Shown here one piece after another: positions 40,657 through 50,695 of a DNA stretch of 64,000 nucleotides. The translations under genes were made by a program, and so were the position numbers. The stretch spans positions 3,162,001 to 3,226,000 of the forward strand of contig NZ_CP090640.1 in the NCBI RefSeq assembly GCF_029633825.1, in the 5' to 3' direction. Position 1 is the stretch's first letter. The number at the start of each line of letters is the position of its first letter. The DNA comes from Burkholderia contaminans. GTDB taxonomy: Bacteria > Pseudomonadota > Gammaproteobacteria > Burkholderiales > Burkholderiaceae. Below the pieces are notes generated by a model that was not told where the DNA came from, made no database searches, and worked only from the letters and a program-made list of their open reading frames with translations.

Positions 40657-41682
40657 TCAGGGCAACGTGAACCGCGCCACATTACCCCGCGCTGCCGAAT
40701 ATTTTGCCGGATCGACAGGTTTTCCGTCGAACGCGATCGCGTCGAGGCCCGCCTTGTTGCCGATCGTGACCTTGAACGGGCCGTCGCCGGCGACCTGCTT
40801 CGCCTCGCCGCCGTGCACCAGCCCGGAGAACAGCTCCTTGCCGCTCTTGTCGCGCACGCTGAACCAGCTGTCCTGCTTGACCTTCAGTTCGATCATCGAC
40901 TGGCCGGCCGCAACCACGACGCTCGCCGGCTGGGCCGGTACTGCGGCGCTTGCCGTCGCCGCTGCCACGGCGGGCTGCGACGCGGCTGCCGTCACGACCG
41001 GCGCCACGGGCGCAGGCGCCGGAGCAGCCGACGCAACTGCCGGCGCCGGGGCTGCAGACGCAACGGCCGGGGCCGGAACCTCATTCGCGACTACGGCCGA
41101 CGCACCGCTCGAGGCGGCCTCTTCGACGGATGACGACGATGCCGCCGGCGCGCTCGCGGCCGACGCATGCTCAGCATCGCCGCTCTTGAAGCGCGCGAGC
41201 AGGCTCGACGAATCGCCGCCAGTGTGCCACATCAGTACGGCAACCACCGCGACGACGACGATCCCCGTGCCCCAAAGCCACGGGTGGTGCCGCGACGACC
41301 CGCCCAGCGGAATCGACACGCGGCCGCGCGGCAGATCCGTGCCCGACGACGCGGGCATCGACAGATCGACTTCCGGCACCCCGCGCTCACGGCGCAACGC
41401 CTGCGCGAACGGCTCCGGATCGACGCCGAGCATCTTCGCGTAGCTGCGCACGACACCGAGCGCGAACGTCACGCCGGGCAAATGGCTGATGTCGCCGGCC
41501 TCGAGTGCCCGAAGCTTCTGCGGTGCGACCTTGAGTCGCGCCGACACGTCGTCGACGGTCCAACCCCTTGTTTCCCGAAGCTGCGCCAGTCGGCTGCCGA
41601 CTGCCGCAAGCGATTCCAACCCCGCCGGTGCCGGCTTCGCGCCATTCGTCTCTGCGCCGTTAGACGGCTGCGGCTCACTCAT
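40657..41682 (-). CDS. rodZ: RodZ-like helix-turn-helix membrane protein (DUF4115)
   Basis: 341 aa. An N-terminal cytoplasmic HTH domain (LAQLRETRGWTVDDVSARLK), one transmembrane segment at about 133-150 (WLWGTGIVVVAVVAVLMW), a long Ala/Pro/Ser-rich periplasmic linker and a C-terminal DUF4115 domain (KQDSWFSVRDKSGKELFSG). This is the RodZ layout (MreB-linked cell shape), though low similarity leaves room for a RodZ paralogue. The linker holds a 27-base tandem repeat. Confidence 0.85.
   Translation of the reverse strand: MSEPQPSNGAETNGAKPAPAGLESLAAVGSRLAQLRETRGWTVDDVSARLKVAPQKLRALEAGDISHLPGVTFALGVVRSYAKMLGVDPEPFAQALRRERGVPEVDLSMPASSGTDLPRGRVSIPLGGSSRHHPWLWGTGIVVVAVVAVLMWHTGGDSSSLLARFKSGDAEHASAASAPAASSSSVEEAASSGASAVVANEVPAPAVASAAPAPAVASAAPAPAPVAPVVTAAASQPAVAAATASAAVPAQPASVVVAAGQSMIELKVKQDSWFSVRDKSGKELFSGLVHGGEAKQVAGDGPFKVTIGNKAGLDAIAFDGKPVDPAKYSAARGNVARFTLP
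41015..41068 (-). repeat. 27-base tandem duplication in the rodZ linker
   Basis: Two imperfect 27-base units (41015-41041 and 41042-41068) encode the repeated APAPAVASA in the periplasmic linker. The repeat keeps the frame and could vary in copy number between strains. Confidence 0.8.
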
Positions 41683-41846
41683 CCTTGTCCTCGCGTCGAT
41701 TCTTCTTCACTGGCGGCCGCCACCGGTTCACGCCGGCCGGCACCCGCAACTGTCCTTACCATGCGCGACGCCGAGGCGCCGCGACCGATCGCTATTCGCG
41801 TGTTGTACCGCTTAAAGGCCCTGGCATCCCCGGCCAGGCATCCCTG

Positions 41847-42986
41847 TCAAATCGCCCGAACTTCGATGATCTTTCCTGCTGCGCCCGTCCGTTCCGCGAG
41901 GCGCGTGCGGTCCTTCACTGCGCCGGCCAGCTGGCCGCACGCGGCATCGATGTCGTCGCCGCGCGTCTTGCGCACGGTCGTGACGACACCCGCATCGATG
42001 AGGACCTGTGCAAAGCGCTTGATCTGCTCCGGCTTCGAGCGGATGAGGCCCGATTCCGGAAACGGATTGAACGGGATCAGATTGAACTTGCACGGCACGT
42101 CGCGTGTGACGGCCAGCAGTTCGCGCGCATGCGCTTCGGTGTCGTTGACGCCGTCCAGCATGCAGTATTCGAAAGTGATGAAGTCGCGCGGTGCGACTTT
42201 CAGATAACGCTGGCAAGCCGCCATCAGCTCGCGCAGCGGATACTTCTTGTTGAGCGGCACCAGCTCGTCGCGCAGCGGATCGTTCGGCGCGTGCAGCGAC
42301 ACGGCCAGCGCGACCGGCAGCTCGGCGCCGAGGCGGTCCATCATCGGCACCACGCCAGACGTCGACAGCGTGACGCGACGGCGCGACAGCCCGTATGCGT
42401 TGTCGTCGAGCATCAGCCGCATCGCCGGCACGACCGCGCTGTAATTCAGCAACGGCTCGCCCATGCCCATCATCACCACGTTGGTGACGACCCGTTCGGC
42501 CTTGCCGTTCGGACCGGGCGCGCGACCCAGGGACGCTCGCAATGCAAATTCGGCCATCCGGAGCTGGCCGATGATTTCGGCTGTCGACAGGTTGCGGGAA
42601 AAACCCTGCTTGCCCGTCGAACAGAAGCGGCAGTTGACCGCACATCCGGCCTGCGACGACACGCACAGCGTGCCGCGCGTCTCTTCCGGGATGAACACGG
42701 TTTCGACCGCATTGCCGTTTCCGACGTCGATCAGCCACTTGCGCGTGCCGTCGGCGGAAACGTGATCGCTGGCGATCTCGGGCATGCCGATCAACGCGCG
42801 GCCCTTGAGTTTTTCTCTCAAGGACTTCGCGAGATCGGTCATGCCGTCGAAGTCGCCAGCGTTGTACTGGTGGATCCAGCGCTGCAACTGCTTGGCGCGG
42901 AACGGCTTCTCGCCGAGGCTGCCGCAGTACGCGACAAGACCCTCGGCATCGAAGTCGAGAAGATTGACGGAAGTTTCGCTCGTCAT
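41847..42986 (-). CDS. rlmN: Dual-specificity RNA methyltransferase RlmN
   Basis: Radical-SAM enzyme that makes m2A in 23S rRNA (A2503) and some tRNAs. 379 aa; the radical-SAM cysteines are in [19 protein letters not shown] and the methyl-carrying cysteines are near GCQ-type C-terminal and CMLDGVND regions. It starts at 42986 ([16 protein letters not shown]). Between ndk and rodZ as in many proteobacteria. Confidence 0.96.
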   Translation of the reverse strand: MTSETSVNLLDFDAEGLVAYCGSLGEKPFRAKQLQRWIHQYNAGDFDGMTDLAKSLREKLKGRALIGMPEIASDHVSADGTRKWLIDVGNGNAVETVFIPEETRGTLCVSSQAGCAVNCRFCSTGKQGFSRNLSTAEIIGQLRMAEFALRASLGRAPGPNGKAERVVTNVVMMGMGEPLLNYSAVVPAMRLMLDDNAYGLSRRRVTLSTSGVVPMMDRLGAELPVALAVSLHAPNDPLRDELVPLNKKYPLRELMAACQRYLKVAPRDFITFEYCMLDGVNDTEAHARELLAVTRDVPCKFNLIPFNPFPESGLIRSKPEQIKRFAQVLIDAGVVTTVRKTRGDDIDAACGQLAGAVKDRTRLAERTGAAGKIIEVRAI

Positions 42987-43041
42987 GATGTGCTGCCTTG
43001 CCGCGTGCGCTGAATCCTGCCTACTTGCTGCCAGCCAGGGC

Positions 43042-43467
43042 TTAGCGCGAGTAAACGTTCATTTCCGGGAAGAAGAACGCGATTTCGACCGCTGCCGTCT
43101 CAGCAGCGTCCGAGCCGTGCACGGCGTTCGCGTCGATGCTGTCGGCGAAGTCGGCGCGGATCGTGCCCTTTTCTGCCTTCTTCGGATCCGTTGCGCCCAT
43201 CAGGTCGCGGTTCTTCAGGATCGCGCCTTCACCTTCCAGAACCTGGATCATCACCGGGCCCGAGATCATGAAATCGACGAGGTCCTTGAAGAACGGACGC
43301 GCTGCGTGAACCGCGTAGAACTTCTCTGCGTCTGCACGCGACAGGTGTGCCATGCGCGATGCGACGATCTTCAGGCCGGCGCCTTCGAAACGGCTGTAGA
43401 TCTGACCGATCACGTTCTTTGCCACCGCATCCGGCTTGATGATCGACAGGGTGCGCTCGATTGCCAT
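43042..43467 (-). CDS. ndk: Nucleoside diphosphate kinase
   Basis: 141 aa enzyme that equilibrates NTP pools. The start [15 protein letters not shown] and the phospho-histidine His117 in [12 protein letters not shown] are diagnostic. A good GGAG site precedes the ATG at 43467. Confidence 0.97.
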
Positions 43468-43513
43468 AAAAACTCCAAAAAATTAAGAAGTTACAGGTTC
43501 AAATGAATCCGCT

Positions 43514-43522
43514 ATTGTAGCA
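43514..43522 (-). promoter_or_regulatory. Extended -10 promoter element for ndk
   Basis: The minus strand reads TGCTACAAT (43522 to 43514), an extended -10, about 50 bases upstream of the ndk start. The -35 is weak, as is common for extended -10 promoters. Confidence 0.55.
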
Positions 43523-43716
43523 CGATCCCGTGTATCATTGCGATTGAACCCTTACACGCATGAAAGGTTCAGAATCCATATGTTTTGTGCCGCCCGGCCA
43601 TTGAAACCTCCCGGCACGGAACGTATCTTAGCCATAGCTGCTCCGGTTTGCTGCGCCGCACACCGCGCGCGCCGAACCGGCCCCGGACGCCCATGCGTTC
43701 AATGTTAGGAGAAACC

Positions 43717-44415
43717 ATGAACGACTATCCGTACAATTTCGGCCGCGGCGGTTCCGTCAGCACCGCCGAGGTTCGCAACCGCGTGCTGCGGAACACGTAC
43801 TGGCTGCTCGCGCTGTCGATGGTGCCGACCGTGCTGGGCGCCTGGGTCGGCGTCGCGACGGGCTTCTCGCTGTTCGCGGCCACGAGCCCGATGATGAGCC
43901 TGCTCGCGTTCTTCGCGATCGCGTTCGGCTTCATGTTCGCGATCGAGCGGACCAAAAACAGCTCGGTCGGCGTGTTCGTGCTGCTCGGCTTCACGTTCTT
44001 CATGGGCCTGATGCTGTCCCGGCTGCTGAGCTTCATCCTCGGCTTCTCGAACGGCCCGTCGCTGATCATGCTCGCGTTCGGCGGCACCGGCATCATCTTC
44101 GCCGCGATGGCGACGATCGCCACCGTCAGCAAGCGCGATTTCTCGGGGCTCGGCAAGTGGCTGTTCATGGGCGTGATCGTGATCCTGCTTGCATCGGTCG
44201 CGAACATCTTCCTGCAACTCCCGGCGCTGATGCTCACGGTGTCGGTACTCGCGATCGCGATCTTCTCCGCCTACATGCTGTTCGACGTCCAGCGGGTCGT
44301 GAACGGCGGCGAGACGAACTACATCTCGGCCACGCTCGCGATCTACCTCGACCTGTACAACGTGTTCACGAACCTGCTCGCGCTGCTCGGCATCTTCGGC
44401 GGCAACCGCAACTGA
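43717..44415 (+). CDS. BAX inhibitor-1 family membrane protein (YccA-like)
   Basis: 232 aa with about seven transmembrane segments (for example VLLGFTFFMGLMLSRLLSFI and FNVLTNLLALLG-type C-terminus). The conserved BI-1 region ALMLTVSVLAIAIFSAYMLFD is present. In E. coli the relative YccA inhibits FtsH. The ATG at 43717 follows TTAGGAG. Confidence 0.92.
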   Translation: MNDYPYNFGRGGSVSTAEVRNRVLRNTYWLLALSMVPTVLGAWVGVATGFSLFAATSPMMSLLAFFAIAFGFMFAIERTKNSSVGVFVLLGFTFFMGLMLSRLLSFILGFSNGPSLIMLAFGGTGIIFAAMATIATVSKRDFSGLGKWLFMGVIVILLASVANIFLQLPALMLTVSVLAIAIFSAYMLFDVQRVVNGGETNYISATLAIYLDLYNVFTNLLALLGIFGGNRN

Positions 44416-44433
44416 CGTTCGCTGCACATCACG

Positions 44434-44463
44434 AAAAAACCGGCCCGCGGGCCGGTTTTTTTA
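44434..44463. terminator. Bidirectional terminator between the BAX-inhibitor gene and rlmD
   Basis: Thirteen-base arms starting with six A residues and ending in a T-run around a 3-base loop; it serves the converging genes. Confidence 0.93.
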
Positions 44464-44480
44464 CGTCCGTCGCCCGGGGC

Positions 44481-45878
44481 TCAGTCGCGCTCGAACAGCG
44501 CGATCGATTCGACGTGCGACGTATTCGGGAACATGTTCACGACACCGGCACCCTTCAGGCGGTAGCCGGCCTCGTGCACGAGCAGGCCCGCATCGCGCGC
44601 GAGCGTCGACGGGTTGCACGACACGTAGACGATGCGCTTCGGCAGCGGGCCTTCACCGCTCTGCGCGATCTCGGCCAGCGCCTTCGACACCGCGAGCGCG
44701 CCTTCGCGCGGCGGGTCGATCAGGAACTTGTCGAACGCGCCGAGCGCCCGGATGTCGTCGCCCGTCACTTCGAACAGGTTCCGGCACGCGAACGTCGTGT
44801 GGCCGTCGACACCGTTCTCGCGCGCATTCGCCAGCGCGCGCGTCGTCAGCGTGTCGCTGCCTTCGATGCCCATCACCTCGCGCGACAGCCGTGCGAGCGG
44901 CAGCGTGAAGTTGCCGATCCCGCAGAACAGGTCGAGCACGCGGTCGTCGCGCGACGGGGCGAGCAGGCGCAGCGCGCGGCCCACCAGCACGCGGTTGATC
45001 TGATGGTTGACCTGCGTGAAGTCGGTCGGCTTGAACGGCATGCGGATGCCGAATTCCGGCAGCGTGTAATCGAGCGACACGTCGAGCGGATAGAACGGCG
45101 TCACCGTATCAGGGCCTTTGGGCTGCAGCCAGAACTGCACCTTGTGCTCGTCCGCGAACGCGCGCAGCAGCGCTTCGTCGTCCGCGTTGATCGGCTCCAG
45201 CACACGCAGCACGAGCGCCGTCACTTCCGAACCGACCGCGAGTTCGATCTGCGGCATCCGATCGCGAATCGACAGCCCCTCTACGAGCCTGCGCAGCGGC
45301 ACGAGCATCGCCGACACGTGCGGCGGCAACACTTCGCAGCTCGTCATGTCGGCGACGTAGCTGCTCTTCTTCTCGTGGAATCCGACCAGCACGCCGCCCT
45401 TCTTCGCGACGTTGCGCACGGTCAGGCGTGCGCGGTAGCGATAGCCCCACGACGGGCCATGGATCGGCGCGAACATCGTTTCCGCGCGCAGCTTCGCCAG
45501 GTGCCACAGGTTGTCTTCGAGCACGCGCTGCTTGACCGCCACCTGGGCACGCATGTCGAGATGCTGCATCGAGCAGCCGCCGCAGGTGCCGAAGAACGCG
45601 CATTTCGGCTTCGTGCGCATCACGCTCGGGCGCAGAATGTCGACAACCGTCGCCTGCTCGTAGCTCGGCTTGCGGCGGAAGCTCGAATAGGTCACGCGCT
45701 CGCCCGGCAGCGCGCCCTCGACGAAGATGACCTTGCCCGGCTCGCCGTCCTCGGTAATCGTGCGGCCGACACCGCGCGCTTCCATGTCGAGCGATTCGAT
45801 CTCGAGGACCGGGGCGATTCCGGGCGCGACGGGCGCATTTCTTGATTTGCGCGCAGAAGTGGGGACGGCTTCGGACAC
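44481..45878 (-). CDS. rlmD: 23S rRNA (uracil-1939-C5) methyltransferase RlmD
   Basis: 465 aa. An N-terminal TRAM domain, the 4Fe-4S cysteines [13 protein letters not shown], the SAM-binding motif [14 protein letters not shown], and the catalytic cysteine in [11 protein letters not shown]. The start is taken as the GTG at 45878 (first residues [12 protein letters not shown]), preceded by AGGA; the frame continues upstream without family similarity. Confidence 0.93.
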   Translation of the reverse strand: MSEAVPTSARKSRNAPVAPGIAPVLEIESLDMEARGVGRTITEDGEPGKVIFVEGALPGERVTYSSFRRKPSYEQATVVDILRPSVMRTKPKCAFFGTCGGCSMQHLDMRAQVAVKQRVLEDNLWHLAKLRAETMFAPIHGPSWGYRYRARLTVRNVAKKGGVLVGFHEKKSSYVADMTSCEVLPPHVSAMLVPLRRLVEGLSIRDRMPQIELAVGSEVTALVLRVLEPINADDEALLRAFADEHKVQFWLQPKGPDTVTPFYPLDVSLDYTLPEFGIRMPFKPTDFTQVNHQINRVLVGRALRLLAPSRDDRVLDLFCGIGNFTLPLARLSREVMGIEGSDTLTTRALANARENGVDGHTTFACRNLFEVTGDDIRALGAFDKFLIDPPREGALAVSKALAEIAQSGEGPLPKRIVYVSCNPSTLARDAGLLVHEAGYRLKGAGVVNMFPNTSHVESIALFERD

Positions 45879-46101
45879 CAGCTTTTCCTGACAAACGTTG
45901 AAGAAGGCGAGATTGTAGACGACGCAGGCCCGCATCGCCCGCTTTGCATGCGCCAAGCGTCGATACTTAAGCATAGCCGGCCCGGCATTGCGCCGAAACG
46001 GCCAGACAGACGGCCCGGGCGCACCCGTGGCCGCGCGTGGCCCGTCGCGCCGACTCACAAGCGGCTCCGGGCCCGGGATCCGCCCGACAGGAGATTCGAC
46101 C

Positions 46102-46956
46102 ATGAAGCTGATCGACTGGAACATCCAATGGGGTCGGGACGCGGACGGCGGCGTCGATCTTTCACGCACCGTCGCCGCGATCCGCGCGCTCGGCGACTTC
46201 GACGTGCTGTGCCTGCAGGAAGTCACGCGCGGCTTTGGTGCACTGCCCGGCGGGCCCGGTGCCGACCAGTTCGCCGAACTCGCGGCACTGCTGCCCGGAT
46301 ATACGATCGCCGAAGCGATCGGCGCCGACTTGCCGCCCATCGAAACCGGCGCACCGCGCCGCCAGTTCGGCAACGCGATCGCAACCCGGCTGCCGGTCAG
46401 GCGCGTGCTCCGCCAGTTGCTGCCTTGGCCGGCCGACGCCGGCGCGCCGTCGATGCCACGCGTCGCGCTCGACGTCGAGTTGCAGGCGCCCTTCGGGCCA
46501 CTGCGGGTGGTCACCACGCATCTGGAATATTATTCGGCGCGCCAGCGGCTCGCCCAGGTCGACGCATTGCGCGACCGGCACCGCGAGGCCTGCGCGCACG
46601 CGGCACGACCGGCGCCTGCCGAAACCGCCGAGGGGCCGTTCAGTGCAACCGGCCAGCCGTGCGATGCGATCGTTTGCGGCGACTTCAACAGCGCATTCGG
46701 CAGCGACGCCTATTGCCGATTCCTGGAGCCGATCGATGAGGCGCCGCGCTTCGTCGACGCATGGGTCGCACGACACCCCGGCCGGCCGCCACCGCCGACG
46801 GCGGGGGTCTACGATACGGTGCAATGGTCGGAGGGGCCGCTCGCGTGCGACTTCGTGTTCGTGACCGAAACGCTGGTGCCACGCGTCACGCGCTGCGAGA
46901 TCGACGGCGACGTGCGCGCGTCCGATCACCAGCCGGTGCTGCTCGAACTCGCATGA
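46102..46956 (+). CDS. Endonuclease/exonuclease/phosphatase (EEP) family hydrolase
   Basis: 284 aa with the metal-dependent EEP core: [15 protein letters not shown] (metal Glu), [11 protein letters not shown] and the C-terminal SDHQPV with the catalytic Asp-His. The family includes exonuclease III, DNase I and sphingomyelinases, and the substrate cannot be told from sequence. No signal peptide. The start at 46102 has a GGAG ahead. Confidence 0.88.
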   Translation: MKLIDWNIQWGRDADGGVDLSRTVAAIRALGDFDVLCLQEVTRGFGALPGGPGADQFAELAALLPGYTIAEAIGADLPPIETGAPRRQFGNAIATRLPVRRVLRQLLPWPADAGAPSMPRVALDVELQAPFGPLRVVTTHLEYYSARQRLAQVDALRDRHREACAHAARPAPAETAEGPFSATGQPCDAIVCGDFNSAFGSDAYCRFLEPIDEAPRFVDAWVARHPGRPPPPTAGVYDTVQWSEGPLACDFVFVTETLVPRVTRCEIDGDVRASDHQPVLLELA

Positions 46957-46989
46957 TCGCGCCACCGTCCGCGGCGCACCTCGCCCGCA

Positions 46990-47766
46990 CTACGCGTCGA
47001 AACCGGCCAGGTATTCGGCCCAGTGCGACGCAGGTTCCTGCGCAAGCGAGTTCTTCACGAGCAGGATCTCGTCCGCATACTCGCTCGGCGTCAGGCCGCC
47101 GCGCATCAACTGAAACCGGCAATACAGCAGGTAGGTATTGACGACGTCGGTTTCGCAATAGTTGCGGATTTCCTCGATCCGCCCGGCCTGGAACGCCGGC
47201 CAAACCTGGCTGCCGTCCATGCCGAGCTTGCCCGGAAAGCCGCACATCTTCGCGAGCGCGTCGAGCGGCGCGTTCGCGCGCGCCTGGTACATCGCGAGCA
47301 CATCCATCAGGTCGGTATGCCGCGAGTGGTAACGCGAGATGTAGTTGTTCCACTTGAAATCGCGGTCGTCCTCGCCGAGGTCCCAGTAGCGGCTCGCGGG
47401 AATGCCGTGCACGAGCGCGCGGTAATGGAGCACCGGCAGATCGAAGCCGCCGCCGTTCCACGACACGAGCTGCGGCGTGTATTTCTCGATCACGCGGTAG
47501 AACGACTGGATCAGCGTCGCTTCGTTGTCCTGCGGCGTGCCGAGCGAGCGCACGCGAAACCCGTTGTTGTCGCGAAACACGCACGAAATCGCCGCGATGC
47601 GCTGCAGGTGGTGCGGCAGGAAATCGCCGCCGGTCTTCTCGCGACGGGCCGCGAACGCATGTTCGGCCACCGCGGCATCGTCGAGCGTCGCGGGCAGGTC
47701 TTCCAGACGGCGAATGCCGTCGACATCGGGAATCGTCTCGATGTCAAAAACAAGAATCGGAGTCAT
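46990..47766 (-). CDS. PolB-like 3'-5' exonuclease (DEDDy family)
   Basis: 258 aa RNase H-fold exonuclease. ExoI motif VFDIETIPD (Asp8, Glu10), ExoII SWNGGGFDLPVLHYR, and ExoIII YCETDVVNTYLLY are all present, so it should be active on DNA or RNA. It lies 3 bases after rpoS and is probably transcribed with it. Confidence 0.88.
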   Translation of the reverse strand: MTPILVFDIETIPDVDGIRRLEDLPATLDDAAVAEHAFAARREKTGGDFLPHHLQRIAAISCVFRDNNGFRVRSLGTPQDNEATLIQSFYRVIEKYTPQLVSWNGGGFDLPVLHYRALVHGIPASRYWDLGEDDRDFKWNNYISRYHSRHTDLMDVLAMYQARANAPLDALAKMCGFPGKLGMDGSQVWPAFQAGRIEEIRNYCETDVVNTYLLYCRFQLMRGGLTPSEYADEILLVKNSLAQEPASHWAEYLAGFDA

Positions 47767-47769
47767 CAG

Positions 47770-48858
47770 TTACAGAACGGCGTCCTTGCGCACACCGTTG
47801 GAGGCAAAAAACCGCTTGAGGCGCACCAGCGCTTCCTGCTGGATCTGGCGCACGCGCTCGCGTGTAAGCCCCATCTCGTCGGCCAGCTCCTCAAGCGTTG
47901 CCGGTTCGATGTGGTTCAGGCCGAAGCGGCGCTCGATCACATGCCGATGCTTGTCGGACAGCCGCGACAGCCACGCGCGCGTCAGCGTCTCGAGCTCGCG
48001 GTGCTGCACCTCCGCGTCGGGCGACTGGCTCTGGTCGTCCGGCAGCAGGTCGAGCAGGCTGCTCGCGGGATCGAGGTCGAGGGGCGCATCGAGCGACGCC
48101 GTGTGCTCGTTGAGCGCGAGGATGTCGGTGACTTCCTCGGCGGTCTTGCCGGTGAGATAGGCGATGTCGTCGATGCTGGCTTCACGGCGCTCGGCCGCCT
48201 CGCCCGTCGACATCGAGTTCTTTTCGAGGTGACGCTTCGCGCGCAGCACCTGGTTCAGTTCGCGGATCACATGCACGGGCAGGCGCACCGTGCGGGCCTG
48301 ATTCATGATCGCGCGCTCGATGCTCTGCCGGATCCACCACGTCGCGTAGGTCGAGAAGCGGAAGCCGCGCGTCGGGTCGAATTTTTCGATTGCATGCATC
48401 AGGCCGAGGTTGCCTTCCTCGATCAGGTCGAGCAGCGGCACGCCACGGTTCAGATACCCCTTCGCGATGCTGACGACGAGACGCAGGTTGCGCTCGATCA
48501 TCACCTGCCGCGCCTCGAATTCGCCGGCCTTGGCCAGACGCGAATAGCGCTGCTCCTCCTCGACGGTGAGCAGCGGCTTCACGCTGATGCGGTTCAGGTA
48601 ATGCTGGATCGTGTCGGCCGTGAGCTCGGCCTGCAGCAGCGTGCGGAAATCGTCGACGTCGGGCGCCGCCTCGGCGCGGCCTTCGCGCTCGTCGTCGCCG
48701 CCTTCCGCGTCAGAGTCGCGTGCCTCGAGGTCACGCTCGTTTTCCGCGACATCGTCTTCGTCGTCCGTCGAAGCACCAGCTCGCCCCACCGATGCTTGCG
48801 TGGCACGACTGATCTTCTCAGACTCGGCTTGCGGCTCGTGGCGCTTCGATTTCGGCAT
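47770..48858 (-). CDS. rpoS: RNA polymerase sigma factor RpoS
   Basis: 362 aa stationary-phase/stress sigma factor. Region 1.2 (DTIQHYLNRISVKPLLTVEEE), region 2 (NLRLVVSIAKGYLNRGVPLLDLIEEGN...YATWWIRQSIERAI), region 3 and region 4 (TLEELADEMGLTRERVRQIQ) are complete. An acidic/charged extension precedes region 1.2, longer than in E. coli. It follows nlpD by 11 bases; in relatives the main rpoS promoter is within nlpD. Confidence 0.96.
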   Translation of the reverse strand: MPKSKRHEPQAESEKISRATQASVGRAGASTDDEDDVAENERDLEARDSDAEGGDDEREGRAEAAPDVDDFRTLLQAELTADTIQHYLNRISVKPLLTVEEEQRYSRLAKAGEFEARQVMIERNLRLVVSIAKGYLNRGVPLLDLIEEGNLGLMHAIEKFDPTRGFRFSTYATWWIRQSIERAIMNQARTVRLPVHVIRELNQVLRAKRHLEKNSMSTGEAAERREASIDDIAYLTGKTAEEVTDILALNEHTASLDAPLDLDPASSLLDLLPDDQSQSPDAEVQHRELETLTRAWLSRLSDKHRHVIERRFGLNHIEPATLEELADEMGLTRERVRQIQQEALVRLKRFFASNGVRKDAVL

Positions 48859-48869
48859 GGTCGTCTCGG

Positions 48870-49757
48870 TTATTGAGGCGGCAAATACTTCAGCGGATCG
48901 ACAGGTTTACCCTGCCGGCGAACCTCGAAATGCAGCATCACGCGGTCGGAATCGCTGTTCCCCATCTCGGCGATCTTCTGCCCCTTCGTTACCGCGTCCC
49001 CCTCTTTTACCATCAAAGCGCGATTGTGTGCATACGCCGTGAGGTAAGTTGCATCGTGCTTGATGATAATGAGGTTGCCGTAGCCGCGCAGACCATTACC
49101 GGAGTAGACAACGCGACCGTCGGCCGCCGCCTTCACGGTCTCGCCGGCCGACCCGCCGATATTGACGCCCTTGTTTTTCGCGTCGTCGAAACCGTTCAGC
49201 ACGGGACCGCGCGCGGGCCATGCGAACGTCACGGGGCCGCTCGGCGCGGCTGCCGTATCGCTCGATGCGGCTGCGGCGGCAGGCGGCGTCGCGACCGACG
49301 ACGACGTACCGGCGGCCGGCGTTGCCGGACCGCTGCTGAGCGGCGCGGTCGCAACGGCGGCGCCCGCGATCGGCGCGGCGACCTGCGTGCCCGCAACGGC
49401 GGCACCGGCCTGCGGCGAAACGCGCAGCAGCTGATCGACTTCAATCTGGTTCGGGTTCGCCAGGTTGTTCCACGCGGCGATGTCGCGATAGTTCTGCCCG
49501 TTTTCGAGTGCGATCCGGTACAGCGTATCGCCCGGCTTCACCCGGTAGTAACCCGGCGGCGCCGGCGGGAGCGGCGCCGCGGGCTGCGCGGCGCCGGTCG
49601 TGCCGAGCGAACCGGAGCGATCGACGACGGGCGCGTTGTCGAGCCGCGTCGCACAGGCGGCCAGAAGCGTGGAGAACGCAGCTACGCAGATCGCCCGCTG
49701 GGCGAGCGTGAGCGGTTCCCTGGAACGGTTGTTTTGCATCGCGCGCAACATACTCAT
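48870..49757 (-). CDS. nlpD: Lipoprotein NlpD (LysM plus degenerate M23 domain)
   Basis: 295 aa; lipobox LLAAC (Cys35), LysM domain (YYRVKPGDTLYRIALENGQN), an Ala/Pro linker and a C-terminal LytM/M23 domain. The zinc-site residues are missing (NKGVNIGG where active enzymes have HxGxD, and a single His in MLHFEVR), so it should activate an amidase rather than cut peptidoglycan, as NlpD does for AmiC. The start is uncertain: TTG 49766, ATG 49757 (chosen) or ATG 49739. Confidence 0.93.
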   Translation of the reverse strand: MSMLRAMQNNRSREPLTLAQRAICVAAFSTLLAACATRLDNAPVVDRSGSLGTTGAAQPAAPLPPAPPGYYRVKPGDTLYRIALENGQNYRDIAAWNNLANPNQIEVDQLLRVSPQAGAAVAGTQVAAPIAGAAVATAPLSSGPATPAAGTSSSVATPPAAAAASSDTAAAPSGPVTFAWPARGPVLNGFDDAKNKGVNIGGSAGETVKAAADGRVVYSGNGLRGYGNLIIIKHDATYLTAYAHNRALMVKEGDAVTKGQKIAEMGNSDSDRVMLHFEVRRQGKPVDPLKYLPPQ

Positions 49758-49762
49758 CGGTT

Positions 49763-50695
49763 TCAAATTACTCCGGATTTTAAAGGGACAAAGAAAACGC
49801 GATCAAGCCGTGACGCTCGCCATTGCGCGTGCGCGACGCGCTCGACGAGCGTGAGTACCTGGTGCTGCCCGCTCTGCGCGCCGACCGGCGCGACGAGCCG
49901 CCCGCCGATCGCGAGCTGTTCGAGCAGCGCCTGCGGCACGTCGAGCCCCGCCGCCGCGATCACGATCGCGTCGAACGGGGCCGCGGACGGCAGGCCGACA
50001 CGCCCGTCGCCGTAGTGCAGACGGATGTTCGGCACGCGCAGCGGCCGCAGGTTCAGCTTCGCGCGCTCGTAGAGCGGCTTGATGCGTTCAATCGAATACA
50101 CGTCGCGCGCCACGTGGCTCAGCACGGCGGCCTGATAGCCGCAGCCCGTGCCGATCTCGAGGACGCGCTCGAGCGTGCGGCCGGCCATCGCGAGCTCGAT
50201 CATGCGCGCGACGACCGACGGCTTTGATATGGTCTGCTGGTGGCCGATCGGCAACGCCGAATCCTCGTAAGCCTGCGTCGCGAGCCCCGGATCCACGAAC
50301 ATGTGTCGCGGCACCGCGGCCATCGCTTCCAGCACGCGCGCGTCGGTCACACCGTTCGCGCGCAGCCGTTCGACCATCCGTTCGCGCACGCGTTCCGACG
50401 TAAGCGCGAACGCGCCGGCCGGCGCGACGCTCGGCGCGGCCGGCTTCGGCATGGCGGGCTTCGGCGCGGTCGGCTTCGGAACGGTCGCGGGCTTCGCCGC
50501 GGCGGAGCCGGGCAATGCCGTCCGCACCACGGCAGGCTTCACCGCAACCGGTTTCAGCACGGCTGCAGGCTTGTCGGCGGCCTTCGATACCGCGACCGCC
50601 GCATGGCGTTCGCCGGCCCGACCTTCCGACTTGCGTGGCGCTCGCTTGAGATCTTCGAGCGCGAGCGGGAACCGCTTCGCGCGCTCGCCGCTCAT
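49763..50695 (-). CDS. pcm: Protein-L-isoaspartate O-methyltransferase with long basic N-terminal linker
   Basis: 310 aa. The C-terminal 210 residues are a normal Pcm ([46 protein letters not shown] site), which repairs isoaspartyl residues. The N-terminal 100 residues are an extra Pro/Ala/Lys-rich segment ([15 protein letters not shown]), about half again the usual family length. It overlaps surE by 4 bases (ATGA), and the nlpD reading frame abuts its end. Confidence 0.93.
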   Translation of the reverse strand: MSGERAKRFPLALEDLKRAPRKSEGRAGERHAAVAVSKAADKPAAVLKPVAVKPAVVRTALPGSAAAKPATVPKPTAPKPAMPKPAAPSVAPAGAFALTSERVRERMVERLRANGVTDARVLEAMAAVPRHMFVDPGLATQAYEDSALPIGHQQTISKPSVVARMIELAMAGRTLERVLEIGTGCGYQAAVLSHVARDVYSIERIKPLYERAKLNLRPLRVPNIRLHYGDGRVGLPSAAPFDAIVIAAAGLDVPQALLEQLAIGGRLVAPVGAQSGQHQVLTLVERVAHAQWRASRLDRVFFVPLKSGVI

